A DNA stretch of 64,000 bases from Endotrypanum monterogeii (Eukaryota > Euglenozoa > Kinetoplastea > Trypanosomatida > Trypanosomatidae): NCBI GenBank assembly GCA_000333855.2, contig CM007319.1, positions 792,653-856,652 on the forward strand. Direction: 5' to 3'. Shown one piece after another: positions 19,779 to 29,900 of the stretch; the first letter of the stretch is position 1; every line of letters begins with the position of its first letter. The position numbers and the translations under genes are program-made. The notes under the pieces were generated by a model that searched no databases, was not told the origin of the DNA, and saw only the letters and a program-made list of their open reading frames with translations.

Positions 19779-22212
19779 TTTAGTTTTCTCGTCCATCGCC
19801 CTATGTCACGCGGAAAGAGTCGACAGTGTTACTCGCCCACTTCATCAGTGCCAGCTTTTTTTTTTTCTTGTGCTGTTGATCCAAACATAAACTCGTCCTC
19901 GTTTTTTTTTAAAAACTATTCCCAATGCCGAAGTTTTGTGTATAATTTGTGTGTGTTTATGTGCATGTGTATGTTGATTGCTGAGTTGGCGCGGTTTTAC
20001 TTTTTTACTTGTTTTACGCTCCTCCTTTTCTTCTCTTATGCTCACTAAACTCTCTCACTTTGGCTCGAATTCCATTCTTAAGAGATATGAGGCGCGCTTC
20101 CGCGCTCTCGGAGGACGTTGAACACTATCACCTTGCAGAAGACATGTGGCTGTAGCTCGCTTGTCCCATTATGTAAGTGCAAGTCGCTGTGTTACTCGAG
20201 TCCCTTCTTTTTTTTTTCTTTTCGTGTGTTCAGAAAACGAGTCCTACAGCCGCGGTTGCTCTAGGGGCGCATAAGCGTCGCAAAACAGAGACGCAATAAG
20301 TGAGGAGAAAGAGGACAACTCCTTTTGTACCTCAAGCTTTGGTGCCGTGCACCAATTGCAAATGGCGTTGAAAAAACAGGAGGACGTGAAAGGGAAAAAC
20401 GAGGTGCGTTTTTTTTTTTTTTTCATAATGAACACTCTGCATGCTTTCGACTTCGCCTTGTGTATGCCCTTCTATGGACTAGTGCATGTAGCGCCTCGCG
20501 ACCAAGTGTTTTCTGTACTTTAGACTTTTTTATTTACTTCCCCCCCTGCTTGCTTTTCTCGGCTGATCTCTCCGTTCGCCCCTTCCTCCTAGCCTTCCGT
20601 AGCACTACACCGAATTTCCCGTTTCCTAGGGTCGTGTCTATGCATCCCCTGCCGAATAAATATGCAGACCTTTTTTTTTTTCTTATTTCAAATACTTCCT
20701 GCTACATGAAATTGGCTTTTCCCAGTTTCTTTCCCATGGAAAATGCACACCGAGAGAATCTCTGCTCCTACGCTGCTGCGACCCCCTCCCCCCCTTCTCC
20801 CCGTGTCTATGGTTCACGTGTCGCGCTCCCCTCTCCCTTCTCCCGTAATACCACATGGTGTCTTCACCGTGCTTCGCTTTGACTGCTGATCTTTTTATAC
20901 GCCGCATCGTCGCCTGTCATCTTCACTGAAGCCGTACCCCTGTACACCGGACTCGTCACCCAAAATTTATTTCCCTTTACTCGAAGCTTGAGAAAAAAGG
21001 GAGAGGAGGGCAACCACTGTATTTGTTTTTTTGTATTTCTTCTACATCGACAAGTAGGATTGCGCTCTTTGTTTTTTTTTTCAAAACGCACACACAGACA
21101 CACACATACACATGCAAATATCTCAATTTTATTGTGATCATCAACGCACGTGGGCATCGTGTTCCAGCCTGCCATCGTGTCTGAGACCCTCGGTGGTGGT
21201 AGTGGGGGGGGGAATCATGAGCAAGAACCCAACACCAAACATATTGGTACGGAATGTGCTAACAGGCGTTTTTTTTTTCTCTTGTCTTCAAGACATAACG
21301 GGATACAACAATTCAAACAGTATCATCAGATCGATCATGGGTGTATCGTGAGCCGCGATAGCCGCAGTATCCCCATGTTGCAGCGATGCCAAGTCAGCAG
21401 GGAAGTGCACGACCTCGGCCTCAAACACCTCTGCTCCCCGATAATTTTTGAGGCCGCCTTTCCATCGCTCTGATTATGCTGTGTGCCTACCTAGTGTATT
21501 TCTCGATGGGATTCAGGTGCTTACACCAATAGGCAGTGAGAGCCTTTCGTGGAGGTGGTGGGAGGGGCACATCGAGGTCATCGTTGTGCGTGAGCTATTC
21601 TATGAATTCGACAAGTGTTTTCACCTTTACAGCTCAATTCGACGCAACATCATATATACATATTTATCTGCTTCTATAGGTAATCGATTCACGACGCCGT
21701 TAGATATCGACATCTCAGCACTCTGTCACGTGATATGTTCTTCACTCGCCCACTCTTCAGAAGAGGTTATGTGTGTTGACCTTGAGGTCTTTTTTTTTTT
21801 TTGCGTTGTTGGGGGGTAGAGGGAGAAGGGGCTCTGTATCGCTGTCCCGTAGCGTGAGTTGGAGGGATGCACCCCATTTCTTTTTTTCTCCGTAGATGAT
21901 CGCACGTCGAGGTGTCAACGATCATGGCGAGTAAAGAGTGCCGCGTGGACGTACCTTCTTCTCTGCGCACTCTCTTTACGCTGCTCTGGCCAAATAATTA
22001 AAAAAAATAATACCAATACAGTTTTCGTCCATGTTATTTCAATTTCGAACAGCAGCATTTCCACCCTCCTCTCCCTTCCTCCTCGATGGACACTGTTTTT
22101 TTCCTCCTTTATTTGTACAGGTAGAAAACCCTCACTCTTCCCCTCCCCTCCCCCCCCCCCTCTTCACCCCCTTTGCCTTACCCGCCAACTCAGCGATCAA
22201 GACACAGTAGCG
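19779..22212. other. Intergenic spacer, no gene seen
   Basis: This is T-run-rich 3' UTR type sequence (for example 19856-19868, 20410-20423, 20671-20680, 21788-21801). The open frame from 21859 that runs into the next gene lies upstream of the strong splice site at 22120 and is not believed. A small GC-rich palindromic patch at about 20088-20107 is noted without interpretation. Confidence 0.55.
22090..22120 (+). promoter_or_regulatory. Pyrimidine tract and acceptor of the ATP-grasp gene
   Basis: The tract TGTTTTTTTCCTCCTTTATT is followed by TGTACAG, with AG at 22119-22120. This gives a 92-base 5' UTR before the ATG at 22213. Confidence 0.65.
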
Positions 22213-23814
22213 ATGGCCTTTTTGGAAGTCATGTATGGAAAAGTTATCGTGTTTCTTCGTACAAGCAGCGTGGCCCGTGTGCCACTCTACACACACCTGA
22301 AATCCCTGGGCTCGACGCTCGTGCTAGTGCACCCAGCCCCTCTAGTGCACGAGTTCGCTAGCCTCTTTCACCACTGGCTCCCGTGCGAGACAGACGACGC
22401 CGAGGTTGTTCATCTCGCCTTGTCTACTTTTTTGGCCAAGCTTCACCTCGCCGCTGACGCGGTGGTGTCTTTCGACGAGTATGCAGTCTACCAGGCGGCA
22501 GTTGTCGCTGCGCGACTTAATCTCACGCCGGTTCCTTTGCCACCCGAGGCCCTCCGAGAGAACAACTTGAAAAATCTTTTCCGTCTTTTTTGTGAGGAAA
22601 AATGTATATCGTCGCCCAAGTCGGTTCCACTTTCCGTAGAAGCGGTACTCCCGACAGCAGATGAGATCCACAAACTTGCTCACGACAAGGATGCGCTCTT
22701 AATGGCCTTCGAAAAGGCTAGACCGTCGCTGATTGATTACGTTTCGGAAACATTGAAGGCAGCTGCAATCGATTACCCGGTGGTGCTAAAGCCCAGCCCA
22801 GGGGCAGGGAGCATCTTGACGCGCTTGTGCATCACTATCGACGACGTGATCGCGCATGTGTGGCATGTGTGGACTGCGATTAAGGACCATCCAGGTCTGA
22901 GGTACTTTGCAACACTATCTAACGGTCCAGCAGCTGGTGCTGTGTATGAAGAGGGCCACCCTCTTGTGCGTATTCTTGCGGAGGAATATATTGAGGGACA
23001 GGAGGTGGACATGGACTGCATCGTGGAGCGCGGTGTTGTACGCTTCTGTGCCATCTCGGACAACTGTGCACCCACACTACCCTACTTAAATGAGGCGGGT
23101 GGTCTTTGCCCGTCCTTGCTGGGCTACGACGCCCAGTGCGCTCTGCGAGGCTTACTGGACTCTTTTGTCCGTGCGCATGGTGCACGCCTACATGGTGTGA
23201 TTCACTTCGAGGCAAAGTACGACCCCGGACGCGGGCGGGCCTATGTGATTGAAGTCAACTGTCGTCCTGGAAGCGCAGAGACCCATATGATGCTGCAGAC
23301 AGTCTACGGCGGGCTGAACCTAGGTGAGGCGGTGGTACGATGTGCATTAAACATATCCATCCAGGATCAATTGGTACGTCTTTTTCCCAAGGCGCTCGTG
23401 GGCTCGCAAGATGATTCTTCCGCAGCGCAGGCTCCTCCGCGACTGCCTCCCTCAGCTCTTCCTGAGTTGGACACAAATGCCAATCTCTTCTCTTCTGCTG
23501 AGAAATCATCGATATGGGCGCTCCTCGGAGGTCCGTCGCGCGGCTTCTTCCCCCCGCAGTGCTGGGCGGCATCTGTGAATATATACCCGTCCAAACCCGG
23601 TGTTCTGTGCAAGACATGTGTACCGGTGAAAGATGCCTCTCTGGTTGACTACTGCATTTCTGCGAGGCCGGGGGAATACGTTGCTCCGCCACCCAAACGG
23701 TTCTCCTTGCTCTGTTGGATGGTGGCTCGTGGTGCGACCGCGACGGAGGCGAAAGACAACATCTATCGTGTGACAAAAAGTTTCAAGCAGGTCATATCGA
23801 TGGAATGCAATTAG
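22213..23814 (+). CDS. ATP-grasp ligase, carnosine-synthase-like
   Basis: The protein is 533 residues. ATP-grasp enzymes activate a carboxylate as acyl phosphate and join it to an amine. The N-terminal 100 residues form a Rossmann-like lid (KVIVFLRTS at 10-18; VVSFDEYAVYQAAVVAARLNL near 85-105). The ATP-grasp core shows DYPVVLKPSPGAGS (187-200, with nucleotide-binding Lys193), EEYIEGQEVDMDCIVERG at about 263-280, ISDNCAPTLPYLNEAG after it, and the metal-binding residues Glu333 (HFEAKYD) and Glu347/Asn349 (VIEVNCRPG). This order and the EGxExDxD pattern resemble the ATP-grasp half of carnosine synthase and related amino-acid ligases. A C-terminal domain of about 130 residues follows. All key catalytic positions seem present, so it should be active. 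The substrate is unknown: a dipeptide or modified amino acid is an inference. No signal peptide is seen, so it is probably cytosolic. Confidence 0.85.
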   Translation: MAFLEVMYGKVIVFLRTSSVARVPLYTHLKSLGSTLVLVHPAPLVHEFASLFHHWLPCETDDAEVVHLALSTFLAKLHLAADAVVSFDEYAVYQAAVVAARLNLTPVPLPPEALRENNLKNLFRLFCEEKCISSPKSVPLSVEAVLPTADEIHKLAHDKDALLMAFEKARPSLIDYVSETLKAAAIDYPVVLKPSPGAGSILTRLCITIDDVIAHVWHVWTAIKDHPGLRYFATLSNGPAAGAVYEEGHPLVRILAEEYIEGQEVDMDCIVERGVVRFCAISDNCAPTLPYLNEAGGLCPSLLGYDAQCALRGLLDSFVRAHGARLHGVIHFEAKYDPGRGRAYVIEVNCRPGSAETHMMLQTVYGGLNLGEAVVRCALNISIQDQLVRLFPKALVGSQDDSSAAQAPPRLPPSALPELDTNANLFSSAEKSSIWALLGGPSRGFFPPQCWAASVNIYPSKPGVLCKTCVPVKDASLVDYCISARPGEYVAPPPKRFSLLCWMVARGATATEAKDNIYRVTKSFKQVISMECN

Positions 23815-23977
23815 ATGAGCACCCACAACTAGGTCACACTTACCCACGCCTATCCCCCCAAGAAAAAGAGTATAATGCCCATATGAGTTCGACCGCACAA
23901 AAGCACTCCTGGAACGCACGGACACACATGCGTCATTTCTATTCTCCTTTCTGCATCTGAATGTATTGACCTGCATG

Positions 23978-23983
<6 letters not shown>

Positions 23984-24008
<25 letters not shown>

Positions 24009-24009
24009 C
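23984..24009. repeat. TG dinucleotide microsatellite
   Basis: A TG run of about 13 units in the 3' region of the ATP-grasp gene. Confidence 0.95.
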
Positions 24010-24539
24010 TATTTTTTTCTAAAATCGAAAATACCAGCGCTATGATTTTATTTACTTTTTTATTTATTTATCAGGTCCCCGCACCTTGATCTCGCTACGC
24101 GGCGGGGTATCCAGTCCGATTAGGTTGGCTTTAGCGGGGAGGGGGCGTTGCGTGAGAAAATTCCGCAAACATCCATGTGACTCAAGTGTTTTTTTTTTTA
24201 AATTTTATGTTACGCACATGTATCTCTGATGCACCTCGATCGTTCCTCGGCCTCGCTCTAGGTAATGCGCATGGACCTACAGCGGAGCTCGGGTGTTGCA
24301 TTTCCCCTCTTGGGGGGAGACAGAAACACGTATCCTTTCATCGGATTTGATGGAAATTTCTCCGTTTGGGTGGGAAGGTCCCTCCCCCCCCCCCCCCCCC
24401 CGTCGGTCGTCGCATGCCGTACACACATACGATCATCTCAACACCTTCGCAGAGCCGTGTCCAACCCTATGGGGGATATCACAGAGAAATGAGCGCACAT
24501 GTACAGTGGGGACAATCTCTGCTCAATGCAGTGAATTAA

Positions 24540-25100
24540 CTGCGAGGGGATCACCAATACTAGGTCCTCCCTCCCTCCCTCCCTCCCCGTTTTGCGAGGG
24601 TGAGTCGGGTGGGCGTTGAGGGCAGTCCGTCGCCCAGCCACACACTCCCAATCTTGCTCCTCGTGTACCGACATGCTCGTGGCTGTGAGGCGAGCGCGAA
24701 GACGCACACCGTGGTGTCGCACGCATTTGCACGTGGAAAGTCTCCGCACCACCCCATGGAATGCGACAACTCGGGGGGGGGGGTGATGAGGGGTGGTGGT
24801 GGTCGGGACAAGCACTGCTGCCTGTCACATCGGCGCGTCCGCGAGAGCCCCCCAGCCACTGCGGTCTGGGAAGGCCCTCGTGGATTGCGGCCCATCTGCA
24901 GCTGGGCTCTCGAGTCCAACAGGCGCAGGCGAGGACAATGGCTGTCGGCCACATGTCCTGGGCTAACGGCAAGGTTGTTATTGAGTTGGCGATATGTATC
25001 AAACCGGCGGTGGGTTGCCCACTACAGGTGGACCTTGGTGGCAATCTCGAACGCGGGGGATTTTTTGTGTGTGGTGCTCGACTGATCTCCTCTCCAAAGC
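24540..25100. mobile_element. Possible degenerate SIDER-type retroposon remnant
   Basis: A block of roughly 550 bases is clearly more GC-rich than the flanking UTR sequence and has coding-like composition on both strands. Overlapping frames are open on both strands (for example 24600-25085 on + and 24523-25362 on -), yet no frame gives a recognisable protein. It is followed by A-rich sequence near 25100-25137. Size, position in a probable 3' UTR and composition fit the short degenerate retroposons (SIDERs) abundant in Leishmania. I cannot recall the family signature well enough to confirm it, so this is a hypothesis. Confidence 0.3.
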
Positions 25101-26344
25101 AGAAAAACGTTTTACCTAAGTGTTCTAAAAAAATAATTTCTCTCCCGATTCCACATTTTTTTTTTTCGTTGCTGCTCGTCGGGATGGTACTCAAGTGTGC
25201 ATCGGCAGCGAAAATGTGCTTCGTTTTTTTTTTCCGTACATCCTTTCTTGTCAGGAGGGGCCGTGTAGGGTCCTCGGTATTGCATAGATAGTCCAGAACG
25301 TTTTTTTGCACCTGCCAACGAACCCTTTTCAAGGGAGGGTTAATTTTGCGCTTGGAAAGCAAGAAACTTTATGCATACATCTGTATATGCATTTATGCGT
25401 TGATTCGCTATCGAATATCTTCTTGAACTGCGCTATCGACTTTTGTTTTTTAAACACCTCTTCCTCAGGTGCGACATTTTTACTTGTGCTCGTAGATGCC
25501 AACAACTGTGGAGTTCGCTGAGCGACTGTACTGCCGCGACAAATGCACAGCAAGAAGAGGGTATGTATATGCTCCTGCAAGTAGAAGGATGGTGAGTGGG
25601 AAGGGCTTCAGGAGGAATAGAGAACGAAGCAGACAACCCTCGCGTGGGGATGTCGGGTGAGTACACCTTATTTCCTGTGGTAAGAGTTTAGCGGTGCGTT
25701 GCTCGCGGACAAAGAGGTTATATAAACGAAACCGTTCCTCTTAACGCTTGTCTCAGTGGTGGTGGGTTTCCATCTTCTTACTACGTGGTATGACCAGCTC
25801 TCTCGTAATTTTTTTTCTGCAAGCGCTGGTCTCTTTTGGTGGAACCCAGAAAAAGTTCACCCATTGTCTAGAGTCGATTTTACTCGAGGTGTGTTCGGTG
25901 TGATGAGCATGGGCGGCTAAAGATTAAACTCTCAGATTTTTTCACCGGTTTTTTTTTTTTTGTTTCTCCGTCTTAGTGCGACCTTACCCTCTCGTCTGTC
26001 TAACTTCCCTTTGGACGTGACTGCCTATGCACGTGCACTCCATGAATCAAACTTGATATTTTTTATGTTATTTGTATTTTACAATATATATCTTTTCTCT
26101 GGTGGGTGTCAGTGTATATGTGTCTGAAGACTTTCGCTCTCGATCTTCGCGTGCAACAGCTCTGGGAACATATTTTCTCTCGACTCACGCACGTGAGAGA
26201 ACAAAGGAGGGTGTGACACTGAGAAAGAAAAAAAATGAAAATACCAAAAAAAAATTCAGAGAGCTAAGAAACTGCTCGATGAATGCAAACGGGTCTCCTT
26301 ATTTACTCCTGGACGCTGGAGAAAATACGCGGTTGTAACTATTT

Positions 26345-26345
<1 letters not shown>

Positions 26346-26376
<31 letters not shown>
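26346..26376. repeat. TG dinucleotide microsatellite
   Basis: An uninterrupted (GT)n run of about 15 units upstream of the helicase gene. Confidence 0.95.
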
Positions 26377-26380
<4 letters not shown>

Positions 26381-26898
26381 ACATGTTGGCTTTGGGTGCA
26401 GGCAATATGTACACCATAGGAGAAGTGCATGTGTTCATATTCCCCAGAATCCACACCTCACTGACACCAGAACCATCACCGCCAACTTCGCACTTTTTTT
26501 AAAAATACTAAATCAAAGCGACTGACTCTACGTTACCCGCCCTTTTTTTACCTCCCCCCTGCTTTCCTTTTTACTGCTTCTGCCTGACGCACCACTGTCA
26601 TGACTTAGCGCGTGTTTGCCGCGCTGACCTACATGCACTCACTCACCGTATCCCCCCTTTCTCTCCCATTTTTTTTTTTTTCATTCGTCGCCTAATCTTG
26701 TGACTGGTGGCATTGATTGCACGAGTGGGAAAACATTAAATGCGGTTTTCCCCCTGTCACAAAGAAGCTCAGCTGGTCGAGAGGCGTACTTGCTCCCCTC
26801 CTGCTCTGCGCGTTCCCGTATTTTAAGTAAGGGATCACGTTCTTTGGTTGTCGCGTGTCTACCTAGTCAGCACACCAGCTCTCAAATTTATTTTTCGC

Positions 26899-26900
26899 AG
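26899..26900 (+). promoter_or_regulatory. Predicted spliced-leader acceptor one base before the helicase start
   Basis: The sequence TTTATTTTTCGCAG ends at 26900 and the ATG lies at 26902. The in-frame ATG at 26848 lies upstream of this acceptor. If the site is used, the 5' UTR is one base plus the spliced leader. Confidence 0.5.
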
Positions 26901-26901
26901 T

Positions 26902-29900
26902 ATGAGCGGATCCCATCCCAGCCGGGCGGAGGTGTCCAGTAGTGGTAACGGAGCGCCTGCGCGTAATCCAATCACCTACAACTTAGCCGCTCTGCGCCTT
27001 GCCCAATCGCCCAACGGAGCAGGCCAAGTCTCGCAGGCGTTTATTGACAGTTCAGGTGGTCCTTGTTCACCGTCCCGTATTAATGGGGGGCCCACGCGAG
27101 TGATGCACCTTGGTGGATCCGAAGGCGATATACCTTTGTCTGTCTTACTCACCGGGGCCAGTGCACCATCCGCCAGCTTGAACAACACCTCGTGGCACCC
27201 CCCGGCGGCCCCTGGTGCTAGTCTTCCTTCGTCGGCTGCAGGCGGTAGGTCGATCGCAGGACCCCAAGACGTTTCCATCGCACCATCACCTTCTGCAATG
27301 GGGTATCCTGCGGCTGCCTCTGCGACACAGCTGGAGTTGTTTTCCAAGCGGGCGGATTTAGTAGAGCGTGGTCAAGCACCTCCCGTGGCTGTGGTTGCAC
27401 GGAAGACCGCCAGTGCGCCACCTTCACCACCGTCGTTGTCTGCGGGCCACCCAACCACCTCTGTCGCGGGCGAGCAGCCGGTGTTTCATCCGCACGCCAA
27501 CACTAATCCTGCTTCAGATGCAACGTCTCCATCGATACAATTCACGCCTTCTGGACGATCAGCTCCGCACCAGTGGGAGCAGGCCTCGCGTCCTGGCGCT
27601 CCGTTTACTCATTCGACTCGAGCTCCCCATGTGGACTCGACCCAACCCAGCACGACCTCCATGCAGCCACAGGGTCGCCAACCTGTCTCGCACTCCCGTG
27701 CCGTCTCGCAGTCGAAGGGTAAGCTGGCTAACCCTCAGCCACGGTCGGCGCATTTCCTCGCGCAGCATACCACAGCGGAACCCACTTCGAACCGCGGTGC
27801 CTTCCACCCCGCTGCTGCGAATCTTTCGCAGCCGCAGATACAATCTTCTATAGCTCCACCCCCGCCCCGGTCGAAGCTTGCTGGCATGCCCGCTCCTCTC
27901 GCTCAGGCATCAGTTACGGATCCTCCACCTGCTGGTGCTTACTTGAGGGCGCCGCCTCAGAGCACTCGTCACGCGCTCGCACAGCCGCCGCACCAGCAGC
28001 GGAGCTTCCTTCCTCAGTCCAATCCATATCCGGTGCCGCAGCCTTTTTCAAAGCAAGCCCCGTCCACGCGCTCATCGGTGTTCACGTCGGCGCCGCTTCC
28101 TGCGAACACATCATCCTCGACACGCCATGCGCTACCTTCACCATCGCTTCATCTTGCTGGGGCACGCGTTCCCGCTCCATCCTCTATGAGTACAGTGACT
28201 GGAACACAGGTTCCGGTTGCTCAACCAGCCGGAACTTCTGCTTCTCTTGCTCCTTCGTCGATACCTATTGCTGCTGATGCATCCCAGCTCAATGATATTT
28301 GTTCAGCGCTGCAGACGATGCGCGTTCACGCACGAGTAGTTCCGTACCCGTCGTCGCCGTCTACATACACATCGGGGGCCGCTGTTGTGCCTCCGTCTGC
28401 CACGAATCCCAAAACTCCTGACCCGTCCACAGTGAAGGTACAACGGCTGGCACGACAGACGCAGGCACCGTTGAACTACTACGCGGCGCGGCACTCAGAT
28501 GTAGAGGCGCAGCGCGAGCGAATTCCCTACGGCAAGGGCCACCGAGAGCAGCACAGGAATTGGCGTCAAGCACCGCCGTTGACCTCACAACACCAAGCCC
28601 AGGGAGATCCAGTTGCTCATGCTGTAGATTCGAACCCTGCGGTTGTGAGGCGGTTCGAAGAGGAGTACGCCCAACAGAACGACACGGAGGGCATTAGCGA
28701 TGATTTACGAGCACAACAGGCGACAAAAACGGGCACGGTTGGCACGCTGGATGAGGAGCTGTGTCTTTCCTTGATCGAGACGCATGATGTGACGTTTGTC
28801 GTCACGGACACGGGCACAGGCAAGAGCACACGCATCCCGATGGCTCTGCACAGGGCACACCCAGACGCACTTGTCGTGAACGCACAGCCACGCCGCACTG
28901 CCGCGATCAACCTCGCGCAGCGCGTCGCTGAGGTACTGAACGCTGAACTCGGGGAGGAGGTGGGGTACTCAGTTCGCGGTGAGCACATAGGTGACCTTGA
29001 TGAGACGAAGATCATGTATGTCACAACCTACTCGCTGTTCATCTACTTTTTATGGCATGAGTTCAAGGAGAGCCTTCCGTTTTCATACATTATTGTTGAC
29101 GAGTTCCACGAGCGCACACCGGATGTGGAGGTGATCCTGCTCATGCTGAAGTTGTGGCTGAAAAAACACCCAGGTGCCTTCAAGCTTGTTCTATGCAGTG
29201 CCACGGCGCAGGTGGAGGAGTGGCAAGGTTTTTTCGATGGCCTCACTGTGGGCACCTACGCCCGCTCGCCTATAATGTATCCGGTACGTGAGTACTTCAT
29301 AGAGGACCTGCAGGGTCTCATCGGAATCCGCACCATGCCTATCGTGCCGCAGGATAGCAGCAACACAGTATCATCAGAACAGATGCATCAGCTCATTCTT
29401 GTGTGCAAGCAGCTCCTGAGTTACCTGGCCAAGAACACAGCAACGCAGGACAGCGTGCTGGTGTTTATGCCGGGGCGTACACAAGTGGAGTTGATGACGA
29501 CGTGGATCCGAGAGAATCTGGAAGAGTCGATGGAGCCGATCGCGTGGTACCGTGACGTTGAGTTGTCCCTGATCCAGGAGGCTTTTGCTCGACCCGCAGT
29601 CACACGGAAAAAGGTGTACGTAGCTACGGATATCGCCGAAGTAAGCTTGACGCTGCCGGATGTGGTGTTCGTGATTGATTCCGGGACAGGCAAGCGGCCA
29701 CAGGTTTCGGAAAAGGAAAAGACGAGCTACGCTTTCCCTCCTCTGCGACTGCTATGGGAGACCACGTCCAATGCGCAGCAGCGCCGTGGGCGCATCGGGC
29801 GGGTGCAACAAGGCTTCTACTTCTGTCTTCTTAGCCGTGATCACCACAAGGTTCTTCGGGAGTCGGATAATCGTATCAAGAATGCAGTTCTTACCGAGCT

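Larger units (their letters stand above)
23815..26901. other. Long intergenic spacer with a GC-rich island
   Basis: This 3.1 kb spacer holds TG runs (23984-24009 and 26346-26376), a C homopolymer (about 24384-24401), a CCCT repeat (about 24567-24588), the GC-rich island described separately (about 24540-25100), and T-rich sequence up to the acceptor of the helicase gene. A GC hairpin (CCCCGC at 24077-24082 with GCGGGG at 24102-24107) is also present. None of the open frames on either strand looks like a real protein. Confidence 0.5.

Noticed and set aside
21859..22212. In-frame upstream extension of the ATP-grasp gene by 118 residues
   Set aside because: It covers T-rich and C-rich UTR sequence and the acceptor tract at 22090-22120; the ATP-grasp similarity begins only after 22213.
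24523..25362. 279-residue minus-strand frame in the long spacer
   Set aside because: No recognisable protein, Pro/Arg/His-rich composition typical of a frame through GC-rich non-coding DNA, and it overlaps other equally open frames on the + strand.
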